Assembly: GCA_963644945.1 (NCBI GenBank)
Contig: CAVIQK010000001.1
Coordinates: forward strand, 124,001 to 188,000
Reading direction: 5' to 3'
Source of the DNA: CAVIQK01 sp963644945
Lineage (GTDB): Bacteria > Bacillota > Clostridia > Christensenellales > DTU072
DNA: 64,000 nucleotides
Under the pieces are notes generated by a model. It ran no database searches. It was given only the letters and a program-made list of their open reading frames with translations, and was not told the origin of the DNA. This document shows positions 42,158 through 51,055 of the stretch, in pieces; positions within the stretch are counted from its first letter, which is position 1, and every line of letters starts with the position of its first letter. The translations under genes were made by a program, and so were the position numbers.

Positions 42158-42955
42158 ATGGTTCTTAGCGTTGTAAACATTATTGACATTGTGATGGCGG
42201 CATTGATAACGGCAATTCTGCCCGTCGCAATATATAGAAAATGCGGACTGAAAATAGGTCTTTTCTATACCATAATTACATTGTTATATCTTGCATCTGT
42301 CGTTCTTGAAATAGCCTACGGCATGGTGGCGATAAAGAGTGTAATGCAAATTGTTTTGCTCTCCGCTATCATTATATTTGCATTCGTGTATTTGAACGAT
42401 GTGAAAACCGCATTCTTCAAATTGTCGAGAATCGGACAAAAGTTCAAAAAAGAAGATATCAATGCAAGTGACGAGGAATTGAGAGTAGCAATTGACGAGA
42501 TAGTCAAGGCTTGTACGAATATGTCAAAACTAAGGACGGGCGCATTGATAGTTATCGCTCCCGGGAACATTTCTTCGCACCTACTTGAAACGGGTACGGA
42601 ACTCGGCGCCATGGTGACATCGCCTCTTCTTGAAAGCATATTTATCACGAAAGGACCGATGCACGACGGAGCGGTAATCGTCAAAGGAAACAAGGTGCTT
42701 GCGGCAGGATGCTTCTTGCCTTTATCACAAATAAACAGCATCAATAAAAATATCGGCACACGTCATAGAGCGGGTATCGGCATAACCGAACAAACCGACA
42801 TGCTGTGCATTATTTTGTCGGAAGAAACAGGTATTATTTCGGTGGCGGAAAAAGGTCAATTAAAACGTTACATTACCCCCGAAAGACTATCCGATATTTT
42901 GTCTGAATTATACAAAATAAGTCCAACCGCAAGAAGCAAAAAGACTTTGAAATAA
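42158..42955 (+). CDS. cdaA: Diadenylate cyclase CdaA type
   Basis: A 265-residue membrane-bound synthase of c-di-AMP from two ATP. Three transmembrane helices fill residues ~8-80 and the DAC domain follows, with DGA in MHDGAVIV and RHR in GTRHRAGIG intact. In most Firmicutes cdaA is followed by cdaR and glmM; here it is followed by lysC, after an unknown membrane protein. AAGGAGG precedes the ATG. Together with the PgpH-type hydrolase at 2.6 kb both ends of the c-di-AMP cycle are in the window. Confidence 0.95.
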   Translation: MVLSVVNIIDIVMAALITAILPVAIYRKCGLKIGLFYTIITLLYLASVVLEIAYGMVAIKSVMQIVLLSAIIIFAFVYLNDVKTAFFKLSRIGQKFKKEDINASDEELRVAIDEIVKACTNMSKLRTGALIVIAPGNISSHLLETGTELGAMVTSPLLESIFITKGPMHDGAVIVKGNKVLAAGCFLPLSQINSINKNIGTRHRAGIGITEQTDMLCIILSEETGIISVAEKGQLKRYITPERLSDILSELYKISPTARSKKTLK

Positions 42956-42977
42956 ATTCGAGTGATAGGTGAAAATT

Positions 42978-44288
42978 ATGAATAAAAAGGTTGTTAAATT
43001 CGGCGGAACGTCCATGGCTTCGGCGGAGTCGATAAGAAAAGTAAGAGATATTGTGCTTGCCGACAAAAAGAGGACAATAGTGGTAGTTTCGGCTCCCGGA
43101 AAGAGATTTAAGGGAGACGTAAAAGTTACCGATTTGCTATATAAAGCATACGCTCAAAGCAGAGAAAAATGCGATTTGACGGCTCTTGACGAAGTAAAAG
43201 AAAGGTTTGAAACACTTTCCGAAGAACTGTCTGTCAAATTGTCTTGGGACGAGATATTTGATAAAATTAAAACCGAAATAAATGAGTCGAAAACTCCCGA
43301 CTACACCGCTTCGAGAGGTGAATATTTGTCGGCTTTACTTTTTTCTAAAGTCATAGGATTTAAGTTTGTCGATGCGAAAGATTTGATAGCATTTGACGGA
43401 GAAAATTATGACGGAGTAAAGACCGGTAAAAAAGCAAAATCGATACTAGAAAAGGACGAAAAAATTGTGGTCCCAGGGTTTTACGGTGAGGACGAAAACG
43501 GAAATATTAGGACCTTTTCGAGAGGCGGAAGCGATGTGACCGGAGCAATTCTTGCAGCGTTTTCGGATGCCGAACTTTATGAAAACTTTACCGATGTGTC
43601 GGGCTTCATGGTGGCAGATCCCTCCATTGTAGAAAATGCCAAAACCATGGAAGTTTTGAATTACGAGGAACTTCGAGAACTTGCTTATATGGGTGCGGGT
43701 GTTTTGCATCCCGACAGCATTTTCCCTTTGAAAAATCTTGGTATTCCCATAAACATTAAAAACACTTTTCGCCCGGAAGATGCCGGCACGATGATCGTCA
43801 AAAACTACGAAGGCGATGCCAAAACCATCATTACGGGTATTGCCGGACACAAGCACAACACGACTATCGTTGTGGAAAAAGCCATGCTCAACAACGAAGT
43901 CGGTACGGTTAGAAAGATTTTGTCGGTTCTTGAAGAAAACGGCATTTCGTTCGAACATTTGCCTACCGGAATAGATACGATGTCGCTGGTTGTGTCGGAC
44001 GCAAATCTTCAAAACACCGATATTGACGAGATAGTCGAGGCGATCAAAGTTAGAATAAACCCCGACAAAGTGTCGGTTATTAAAAACCTAACTCTTATTG
44101 CGGTCGTCGGCAAAGGAATGACCAGAGCCATAGGATGTGCGGCAAGAATCTTTACGGCATTGTCAAGGGCGGGGGTAAACATTAGAATGATCGACCAAGG
44201 TTCTTCCGAAATGAATATCATCATCGGCGTAGAGGACGAAGATTACAAAAAAGCCGTCCGATCGATTTATGATGAGTTTTTCGGTTAG
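42978..44288 (+). CDS. lysC: Aspartate kinase
   Basis: A 436-residue enzyme for the first step of the aspartate pathway (lysine, threonine, methionine). The KFGGTSMA start and the FSRGGSDVTGA motif define the kinase domain, followed by two ACT domains (from about residue 290) for feedback control. The frame extends back to a GTG at 42969, but that codon is inside AGGTGA, the likely ribosome-binding site, so the ATG at 42978 is chosen. No lysine riboswitch is found in the 22-bp gap. Confidence 0.95.
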   Translation: MNKKVVKFGGTSMASAESIRKVRDIVLADKKRTIVVVSAPGKRFKGDVKVTDLLYKAYAQSREKCDLTALDEVKERFETLSEELSVKLSWDEIFDKIKTEINESKTPDYTASRGEYLSALLFSKVIGFKFVDAKDLIAFDGENYDGVKTGKKAKSILEKDEKIVVPGFYGEDENGNIRTFSRGGSDVTGAILAAFSDAELYENFTDVSGFMVADPSIVENAKTMEVLNYEELRELAYMGAGVLHPDSIFPLKNLGIPINIKNTFRPEDAGTMIVKNYEGDAKTIITGIAGHKHNTTIVVEKAMLNNEVGTVRKILSVLEENGISFEHLPTGIDTMSLVVSDANLQNTDIDEIVEAIKVRINPDKVSVIKNLTLIAVVGKGMTRAIGCAARIFTALSRAGVNIRMIDQGSSEMNIIIGVEDEDYKKAVRSIYDEFFG

Positions 44289-44317
44289 AGGCCATAAACG
44301 GCATAATTAAAAATTGC

Positions 44318-44346
44318 TTGACAACGGCGACTTCTTAATATAGAAT
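44318..44346 (+). promoter_or_regulatory. Promoter of secG-smpB
   Basis: TTGACA (44318-44323), 17 bases, TAGAAT (44341-44346). Confidence 0.8.
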
Positions 44347-44402
44347 ACTAAAGCTATTATATAAATATAAACACAAACTAAAAACTGTGTGAGGAGAAAA
44401 AT

Positions 44403-44708
44403 ATGTTCACAATTTTAGCAGCACAATCAACATTTGACCTTGCGACATTTTATTCGATTATGACCTATATTTTCATTGGATTTATGGTCCTTTTGTCTAT
44501 CGGCATGATCGTTATCGTTTTGTTACAACAAGGTACAAGCAACAACCTCGGTGCAATTAGCGGTGGCGGAGACAGTTTCTTCGGAAAAAACAAGACAAGA
44601 ACACTTGACGGCAAACTTAAAATCGCAACAATCGTCATTGCTGCGGGACTTATGGTCTGCGCAATTCTTTTCTTTGTCTTCTACATTTTGCTTAAAAATC
44701 TAGGTTAG
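44403..44708 (+). CDS. secG: Preprotein translocase subunit SecG
   Basis: A 101-residue membrane protein with two helices (residues ~18-42 and ~74-98) joined by the Gly-rich loop characteristic of SecG (LLQQGTSNNLGAISGGGDSFFGKNKTRTLDG). It stimulates translocation through SecYE. GAGGAG precedes the ATG. secG and smpB are neighbours in many Firmicutes, usually with rnr between; here rnr is absent. Confidence 0.94.
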   Translation: MFTILAAQSTFDLATFYSIMTYIFIGFMVLLSIGMIVIVLLQQGTSNNLGAISGGGDSFFGKNKTRTLDGKLKIATIVIAAGLMVCAILFFVFYILLKNLG

Positions 44709-44726
44709 TAAATATACGCCTACCTT

Positions 44727-45179
44727 ATGAACGTAAAAATAATCGCCAATAACAAAAAGGCATATCACGATTATTTCGTCGAAAGCACTTACGAGACGGG
44801 CATCGAACTCGTCGGATCCGAAGTCAAGAGTATAAGGCTAGGCAATATCAATCTAAAAGACAATTTTTGTTATATCCGTGACGGCGAACTTTTTGTTGTC
44901 GGAATGCATGTTTCACCTTACAACAAAGGAAGTTATTACAATCCGGAAGCCAAAAGAAATCGCCGTCTTTTAATGCACAAAGCCGAAATCAGAAAGTTAA
45001 GACAAAAAGTAGATGAAAAGGGTTATACGTTGACTCTTACGAAAATCTACCTAAAAGGCGGACTGATAAAGGCGGAAATTGCACTTTGTAAAGGTAAAGA
45101 GGGACACGATAAGAGGGACGCCCTCAAAGAAAAAGACCAAAAGAGAGAAATTGAAAGATACCTAAAAGAAAATCGCTAA
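44727..45179 (+). CDS. smpB: SsrA-binding protein SmpB
   Basis: A 150-residue RNA-binding protein that delivers tmRNA to stalled ribosomes. The opening IIANNKKAYHDYFVESTYETGIELVGSEVKSIR and YNPEAKRNRRLLMHKAEI are signature segments; the C-terminal tail is basic. No Shine-Dalgarno is seen in the 18-bp gap after secG. The tmRNA gene that often follows is not present here. Confidence 0.95.
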   Translation: MNVKIIANNKKAYHDYFVESTYETGIELVGSEVKSIRLGNINLKDNFCYIRDGELFVVGMHVSPYNKGSYYNPEAKRNRRLLMHKAEIRKLRQKVDEKGYTLTLTKIYLKGGLIKAEIALCKGKEGHDKRDALKEKDQKREIERYLKENR

Positions 45180-45221
45180 AACTTCTTTGCCGAGATTTTC
45201 GATAGGTAAAAGGAGAAAATT

Positions 45222-46493
45222 ATGAAATTGAATACAAAATGCGTCCAAGCGGGTTATCGCCCGAAGAACGGAGAAGAAAGAGTTGTGCCGATTTCGCAAA
45301 GCACGACTTTTCTTTATGAAACGCCCGAAGAGATGGGAGATCTCTTTGACTTGAAAAAAGAGGGATTTTTCTACACAAGACTAGGCAACCCCACCAACGA
45401 TGCCTTAGAGAAAAAGGTGGCAAGTTTAGAGGACGGCATCGGAGCGCTCGCAACGTCTAGCGGAATGAGTGCGACCTTCTTGACTGCGCTTACACTTTGC
45501 CATGCAGGCGACAACTTTTTGACTGCATCCGAAATCTACGGAGGGACTTACAATTTGTTCGCCCATTCGCTAAAAAAACTAGGGATAGAAGGTAGATTCT
45601 TTTCTAGCGATGCTAAAAAAGAAGAAATAGAGTCGCTCGTTGACGACAAGACAAAATTCATTTTTATAGAAACCATCGCAAACCCTGCTTGTGTTGTAGC
45701 AGATTTTGATAAATTCGCCGAAATCGGCAAGAAATACGGCATCGTGGTAGTGTGCGACAACACTTTGGCAAGTCCTGTAATTTGCCAACCGAAAAAATAC
45801 GGTGTCGATATAATCGTCCATTCGTCGACCAAATATCTTGACGGACATGCTACGTCGGTAGGCGGAGTCATTGTCGAAACGGGGACCTTTAACTTCAAAG
45901 GAAACAGCCGTTATCAAGACTTCAACGTGCCTGACGTCACTTATCACGGACTGGTTTTTGCCGATGTGCCTGCACCGTTTATAACAAGAGCAAGAACAGT
46001 CGCAATGAGAGATTTTGGCGCACAAATGTCGCCTATGAACGCATTTTTGACCAATCTAGGGACGGAAACCCTCAGTTTGCGTATGGAAAGAACATCGGAA
46101 AATGCGCTTGCCGTTGCCGAATTTTTGGAAAATCATCCTCTTATCGAGTGGGTAAAATACCCCGGATTAAAGTCTAGTAAATACAACGGACTCGTAAACA
46201 AATATTTCGAGAAAGGCATGTCGTCCGGTATGATGTCGGTAGGAATAAAAGGCGGTCTCGAAGCGTGCTTAAAATTCCAAAAGGCGCTCAAAGTGTTCGC
46301 AATAGTCACGCACGTTGCAGACGTCAGAAGTTGTGTTTTGCATCCTGCGACGACCACTCACCGCCAACTTTCCGAAAAAGATCTTCTTGACTGCGGAATT
46401 GCTCCCAACATGGTGAGAATTTCGGTAGGAATCGAAGACAAAGACGATCTTATCGAAGATCTAAGGAATGCTCTCGAAAAGGCGACAAAATAA
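45222..46493 (+). CDS. metY: O-acetylhomoserine sulfhydrylase-type enzyme
   Basis: A 423-residue PLP enzyme of the Cys/Met metabolism family. The PLP lysine lies in HSSTKYLDGHATSVGG, and SSGMSA, GGTYNLFAH and the long length (over 420 residues versus ~380 for cystathionine gamma-synthase) favour O-acetylhomoserine aminocarboxypropyltransferase, which makes homocysteine from O-acetylhomoserine and sulfide. The following metA gene with acetyl-type specificity supports this. A methionine gamma-lyase role is less likely in this context. AAAGGAG precedes the ATG; the stop overlaps metA (TAATG). No SAM riboswitch or T-box precedes it. Confidence 0.9.
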   Translation: MKLNTKCVQAGYRPKNGEERVVPISQSTTFLYETPEEMGDLFDLKKEGFFYTRLGNPTNDALEKKVASLEDGIGALATSSGMSATFLTALTLCHAGDNFLTASEIYGGTYNLFAHSLKKLGIEGRFFSSDAKKEEIESLVDDKTKFIFIETIANPACVVADFDKFAEIGKKYGIVVVCDNTLASPVICQPKKYGVDIIVHSSTKYLDGHATSVGGVIVETGTFNFKGNSRYQDFNVPDVTYHGLVFADVPAPFITRARTVAMRDFGAQMSPMNAFLTNLGTETLSLRMERTSENALAVAEFLENHPLIEWVKYPGLKSSKYNGLVNKYFEKGMSSGMMSVGIKGGLEACLKFQKALKVFAIVTHVADVRSCVLHPATTTHRQLSEKDLLDCGIAPNMVRISVGIEDKDDLIEDLRNALEKATK

Positions 46494-47395
46494 TGCCGAT
46501 AGTAATATCCAAAGACATACCGGCATATAAAACGCTTTCGTCGGAAAATATTTTTTGTATGACGTCGTCAAGGGCAATGTCCCAAGACATAAGACCGCTT
46601 GAAATTGCGGTGGTCAATTTGATGCCTACAAAAGAAACAACGGAAACTCAACTTATGAGATTGTTGTCAAATACGCCTTTGCAGGTCAACGTGACTCTCG
46701 TAAGGATGGAGTCGCATGCGACCAAAAACACCGAAGAAAGTTATCTCGACAAGTTTTATAAAGTGTTTAGCGATATAAAACATAAGCACTTTGACGGCAT
46801 GATCGTGACGGGGGCTCCCGTCGAAAAAATGGACTGGGAAGACGTCAATTATTGGGACGAACTTCTTGAAGTGTTCGCCTTTGCGGAGGAGTATGTCACT
46901 TCGACAATATATATTTGTTGGGGTGCGCAAGCCGCAATGAAATATTATTACGGAATAGAGAAGAAAACTCTCGATAAAAAACTTTTCGGAGTCTTTGAAA
47001 ACCAAAAAGAGAAAGAAAACGAGATGCTTTTGAAGGGGCTTAACGATAGATTTTCGATGCCTCATTCCAGATTCACCACAGTAGATGAAACTTTGGTCCG
47101 CCAAAACACAAAACTTGAAGTGCTTGCAAGCGGAAAGGAGTGCGGTCTGTCGGTGGTCAAGTCAAAAGACAACCATAAATTTTTCTTTTTCGGTCACTCG
47201 GAGTACGATAGAGATACACTGGAACGTGAATATAAAAGAGATGCCGAAAAGGGTTTAGAGATAGAAAAACCTCAAAACTATTACGACGAAAACGGAAAAA
47301 TCGATTTCAAATGGAACAGCACTGCGAATTTGCTCTTTTACAACTGGTTGAACTACTACGTATATCAGGTTACTCCGTATAAATTCGAGAAATAA
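46493..47395 (+). CDS. metA: Homoserine O-acetyltransferase (MetA fold)
   Basis: A 300-residue enzyme activating homoserine for methionine synthesis. Catalytic Cys142 (YICWGAQA), His235 and Glu237 (GHSEYD) are at the canonical positions. Residue 111 is Glu in TGAPVEKMDW: in this family Glu111 goes with acetyl-CoA use and Gly111 with succinyl-CoA, so this should be an acetyltransferase, fitting the O-acetylhomoserine sulfhydrylase encoded just upstream. The ATG overlaps the metY stop, indicating translational coupling. Confidence 0.95.
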   Translation: MPIVISKDIPAYKTLSSENIFCMTSSRAMSQDIRPLEIAVVNLMPTKETTETQLMRLLSNTPLQVNVTLVRMESHATKNTEESYLDKFYKVFSDIKHKHFDGMIVTGAPVEKMDWEDVNYWDELLEVFAFAEEYVTSTIYICWGAQAAMKYYYGIEKKTLDKKLFGVFENQKEKENEMLLKGLNDRFSMPHSRFTTVDETLVRQNTKLEVLASGKECGLSVVKSKDNHKFFFFGHSEYDRDTLEREYKRDAEKGLEIEKPQNYYDENGKIDFKWNSTANLLFYNWLNYYVYQVTPYKFEK

Positions 47396-47396
47396 T

Positions 47397-48494
47397 ATGG
47401 AAATAGAAAGAGTCGTTCTGAACAATTTTTTGAGTTATCAAAGTCTAGATGCGGAGTTTCATTCGGGACTCAACGTGATAGAAGGCAAAAATGCCGTAGG
47501 CAAGACCAACCTTGTCGATGCGATGTATCTCGGAGCGGTCGGAAGGTCTGCAAAAGGACTCAAAGACAAGGAACTCATAAATTGGAATACGAAAGATGCC
47601 GACAAGGCTTATGTGAAAATCTTTATTAAAAAGGAATTTTCGCATCACACGGTAGAAACGACTTTTTCAAAACAAGGTAAACTCATCGAGATCGACGGAC
47701 TACCGATAGCAAAACTCGGTGAAATAATGGGTGTTCTTAATGTGGTGTTCTTTTCGCCGGACGAAATGAAACTCATCAAAGAAAGTCCCGAATATAGAAG
47801 AAGATTTTTGGATATATCGCTTTCGCAACAGTCAAAAAAATACTTCTATGCACTGATAAAGTACAACAAGTATCTTGCCCAGCGCAACAAAGTCCTAAAA
47901 GACATGGTTGACGAAAAAAGCAAGATTGACATGGTGCAAGTTTTGAACCCTTACCTTGCGGAATATTCGGCAATTATTGCGTCTATGAGGTATGAGTTCG
48001 TAGAAAAACTTTCGGAGTTTGCCAGCGAAAAACATGCGTTTTTGACCGACGGAGCCGAAAAACTTGCGGTTTCGTACTTGGGGGACTTCGGAAAGGAAGG
48101 AGCATCCAAAGAAAACTATCTAGACCTATTGAACGAAACTATATCCAAAGATATAAGACTGGAATTTACTTCGGTTGGAGTACATAGGGACGATTTGAAA
48201 ATTGCATCCAACGGAGTAGATCTTAGGAAATTCGGCTCGCAAGGGCAACAAAGAACGTCGGTTCTTTCTCTAAAACTTGCGGAAACCGAATTGTTTAAGG
48301 CAGAAACGGGCGAATATCCCGTACTTCTCCTTGACGATGTGCTGTCGGAACTCGATTTGAAGAGAAAGAAAGCATTGTTTTCGACGATAGACAAGGTGCA
48401 AACTTTTATAACATGCACGTCGTTCGACAAGAGATATGCCAAAGAATATACAAGATACGTTGTGAAAGACGGAAAAATAAAGGAAACAAAATAA
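47397..48494 (+). CDS. recF: DNA replication and repair protein RecF
   Basis: A 365-residue SMC-like ATPase that acts with RecO and RecR at gaps. Walker A is GKNAVGKTN (residues ~31-39), the signature motif is FGSQGQQRTSVLSLKLAE and Walker B is VLLLDDVLSELD. In most bacteria recF sits beside dnaN and gyrB near the origin; here it lies between metA and argS, and its stop overlaps argS (TAATG). recO is at the other end of the window. Confidence 0.95.
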   Translation: MEIERVVLNNFLSYQSLDAEFHSGLNVIEGKNAVGKTNLVDAMYLGAVGRSAKGLKDKELINWNTKDADKAYVKIFIKKEFSHHTVETTFSKQGKLIEIDGLPIAKLGEIMGVLNVVFFSPDEMKLIKESPEYRRRFLDISLSQQSKKYFYALIKYNKYLAQRNKVLKDMVDEKSKIDMVQVLNPYLAEYSAIIASMRYEFVEKLSEFASEKHAFLTDGAEKLAVSYLGDFGKEGASKENYLDLLNETISKDIRLEFTSVGVHRDDLKIASNGVDLRKFGSQGQQRTSVLSLKLAETELFKAETGEYPVLLLDDVLSELDLKRKKALFSTIDKVQTFITCTSFDKRYAKEYTRYVVKDGKIKETK

Positions 48495-50230
48495 TGAAAG
48501 AAGTAAACGAAAAGATTAGACTTATTGCGGAGTCCGTAAAAATTGACGGGATAGATCGTGACACTATAATCGATCTTATTACCGTACCGCAAGATACCGA
48601 TATGGGCGACTACTGTTTGCCTACTTTTAAACTCGCAAAAGTTCTACATAAAAACCCCGTTGAGATCGCAAAAGAAATCGCATCCACTTTCGAAAACGGC
48701 AAAGTCGTATCCAAAGTAGAAGCGGTCAACGGCTATGTCAATTTCTTTTTGAATAAGACCGATTTTGCAAAAGAGGTTATAGAAAAGGTCTTAGTTGAAG
48801 GCAAAAATTACGGCTCGTCTTGTGAAGGAGAGGGCAAAACCGTCCTTATAGACTATTCGTCAATAAACATTGCAAAGCCTTTCCACATGGGACATTTGTC
48901 AACAACCGTAATAGGCGCAGCCCTATATCGCATACACAAAAAACTTGGTTATAAAACCGTAGGAATCAACCATTTGGGTGACTGGGGAACGCAGTTCGGG
49001 AAACTAATTGTCGCATTTAAGAAATGGGGCAACGAAAAAACTCTCGAAAAGAAAGGTATGCCTTACCTTAATCAATTGTATGTTAAGTTCCACGAAGAAG
49101 CCGAAAAAGACGAAATGCTCGAATTCGAAGCAAGACTGTGGTTTAAGAAAATCGAGGACGGCGATCCGGAAGCGGTTAGACTTTGGACAATGTTTAAGGA
49201 CATAACTCTTGCATCCGTAAAAGACGTATATAAAAGACTTAAAGTTTCCTTCGACAGTTACAACGGCGAAGCATTTTATAATGACAAAATGGGCGTAGTC
49301 CTTGACGAACTTCAAGAAAAAGGCCTACTTAAAGAGTCCGACGGAGCCAAAATCGTCGATCTTTCCGATTATAATATGCCCCCTTGCCTTGTCGCAAAAG
49401 CCGACGGTGCCACACTATATGCAACAAGAGATCTTGCTGCTGCATATTATCGCAAAAAGAGATACGACTTTTATAAATGTTTGTACGTCGTCGCATACCA
49501 ACAAGATTTGCATTTTAGACAAGTTTTCAAGGTGCTTGAACTTCTCGGCAAAGACTGGTCAAAAGATATGGTCCACGTCAAATTCGGTATGGTTTCGATG
49601 GAAGGCGGAGTGGCAATGTCCACAAGAAAAGGTAAAGTTATCTTGCTCGAAGACGTTATAAACAAGGCTGTGGAAAGATCTTTGAAAGTCATCAAAGAGA
49701 AATCACCCGACCTTAAAGATGCAGGCGAAATTGCCGAACAAGTCGGTGTCGGAGCAGTCATTTTCTCGGCTCTTTACAACACAAGAATAAAAGATATTGT
49801 CTTCTCTTATGACAAGATTCTCAACTTTGACGGTGAGACCGGTCCTTATGTGCAATATACAAATGCAAGATGCAACAGCGTGTTGAAGAAAGGACACGAA
49901 TATTGGAAGAGAATTGTTGCGGGCGAATATGTCCCGACCGCCGAGGACTTCGAAAAAGGTGTTGTAAACAAAGAGGGCATCGAGGTCGTAAGACTTATAG
50001 AAAGATATCCTTCTGTCCTCAAAGAAGTGTTGGTCGATTATGAGCCGTCGGTGCTTACAAGATACATTATGAATCTTGCCCAAACTTACAACAAATTCTA
50101 TTTCGAACACAAAATAATTACCGCAGAAGACGGCGCAAGAGAAACCCGCCTTATGCTTACAATGGCTGTCCATAGAGTGCTTGAAGACGGACTTAAACTA
50201 CTCGGAATATCTTGCCCGAAGAAAATGTAA
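48494..50230 (+). CDS. argS: Arginyl-tRNA synthetase
   Basis: A 578-residue class I synthetase. The HIGH-type motif is FHMGH in AKPFHMGHLSTT, the KMSKS-equivalent is MSTRKG, and the N-terminal Arg-tRNA synthetase domain and C-terminal anticodon-binding domain (with LMLTMAVHRVLEDGLKLLGI) are complete. The frame is open upstream to 48413 inside recF, but the ATG at 48494 overlapping the recF stop, with AAAGGAA upstream, is the start. Confidence 0.97.
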   Translation: MKEVNEKIRLIAESVKIDGIDRDTIIDLITVPQDTDMGDYCLPTFKLAKVLHKNPVEIAKEIASTFENGKVVSKVEAVNGYVNFFLNKTDFAKEVIEKVLVEGKNYGSSCEGEGKTVLIDYSSINIAKPFHMGHLSTTVIGAALYRIHKKLGYKTVGINHLGDWGTQFGKLIVAFKKWGNEKTLEKKGMPYLNQLYVKFHEEAEKDEMLEFEARLWFKKIEDGDPEAVRLWTMFKDITLASVKDVYKRLKVSFDSYNGEAFYNDKMGVVLDELQEKGLLKESDGAKIVDLSDYNMPPCLVAKADGATLYATRDLAAAYYRKKRYDFYKCLYVVAYQQDLHFRQVFKVLELLGKDWSKDMVHVKFGMVSMEGGVAMSTRKGKVILLEDVINKAVERSLKVIKEKSPDLKDAGEIAEQVGVGAVIFSALYNTRIKDIVFSYDKILNFDGETGPYVQYTNARCNSVLKKGHEYWKRIVAGEYVPTAEDFEKGVVNKEGIEVVRLIERYPSVLKEVLVDYEPSVLTRYIMNLAQTYNKFYFEHKIITAEDGARETRLMLTMAVHRVLEDGLKLLGISCPKKM

Positions 50231-50308
50231 TTTTCGATTTTTGGAAAACGAAAGACGGAAACAAATCGAAGTTAAGGCTCCTAAAAATATATACTAAGGT
50301 GACCTAAA

Positions 50309-51004
50309 ATGCAAAAAAGCGAAATATTGGTAGATGTTGACGGCAAAAAACTTCCATGTAAAATCGAAAGGAAAAGGGTAAAGCGTCAGACTCTCAAAAT
50401 AGACGAAAACGGAAATCTTTCGGTGTCGGTTCCTTTCTTGACTCCCGAAGAAACCATCCAAAAATTCGTATGTTCGCATATCAATTTTATTAGAAAAAAC
50501 CTCAGCAAGATTGCGAAAAGAACGGTACGCCCCGACGAAGTTATCGTGTTCGGCAAAAAGAAAAAACTCGTTGTAGTCGAAAATAGTTCTAAAGGTGTAA
50601 TCGAGAGCGAAAACTCTTTGACCGTAAATGTCCAAAAATGCGATGACGTGGAAATAAAGAGAGTGCTTTACGGCTATTTGAATAAGAAACTCGAGATCGA
50701 AATTCTCAATGAGTGCAAAAAGTTTTATCCTTATTTTTCGAAAGTTGTCGCCTACCCGAAAATTAGATTCAGCAATATGAAATCGAGATACGGGACCTGC
50801 AATTACGTAAAAAATGTTTTAACGTTTTCATATATGTTGATAAATGCGGAGATCGAGGCGATAGAGTACGTGGTCGTGCATGAGTTTTGCCACTTTATCG
50901 AGCATAATCACTCGGCAAATTTTTATAAAGAGGTCGAGAAAGTTTTGCCGGACTACAAGGAACGGAAAAAACTACTCAAAAATCATTTGATCGAAAGTAA
51001 ATAA
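50309..51004 (+). CDS. YgjP-like metallopeptidase-fold protein
   Basis: A 231-residue protein of the YgjP/DUF45 family. The zinc motif HEFCHFIEHNHSANFY (HExxH with a third ligand His) and the preceding RYGTCN and VVHE segments match. E. coli YgjP has been linked to UTP pyrophosphatase activity; other relatives are predicted peptidases, so function is uncertain. AAGGTGA precedes the ATG. A terminator follows. Confidence 0.85.
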   Translation: MQKSEILVDVDGKKLPCKIERKRVKRQTLKIDENGNLSVSVPFLTPEETIQKFVCSHINFIRKNLSKIAKRTVRPDEVIVFGKKKKLVVVENSSKGVIESENSLTVNVQKCDDVEIKRVLYGYLNKKLEIEILNECKKFYPYFSKVVAYPKIRFSNMKSRYGTCNYVKNVLTFSYMLINAEIEAIEYVVVHEFCHFIEHNHSANFYKEVEKVLPDYKERKKLLKNHLIESK

Positions 51005-51011
51005 AATTTGT

Positions 51012-51045
51012 ATAAAAAAGGCATCTCGGTTGAGATGCCTTTTAG
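51012..51045. terminator. Bidirectional terminator between the YgjP-like and M18 genes
   Basis: AAAAGGCATCTC (51016-51027) pairs perfectly with GAGATGCCTTTT (51032-51043) around GGTT; T tracts on both strands. Confidence 0.9.
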
Positions 51046-51055
51046 TTTAGAACGT

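Noticed and set aside
42956..42977. Lysine riboswitch before lysC
   Set aside because: Only 22 bases of gap and AGGTGA is the ribosome-binding site.
45180..45221. SAM riboswitch or T-box before metY
   Set aside because: The gap is only 42 bases; no aptamer fits.
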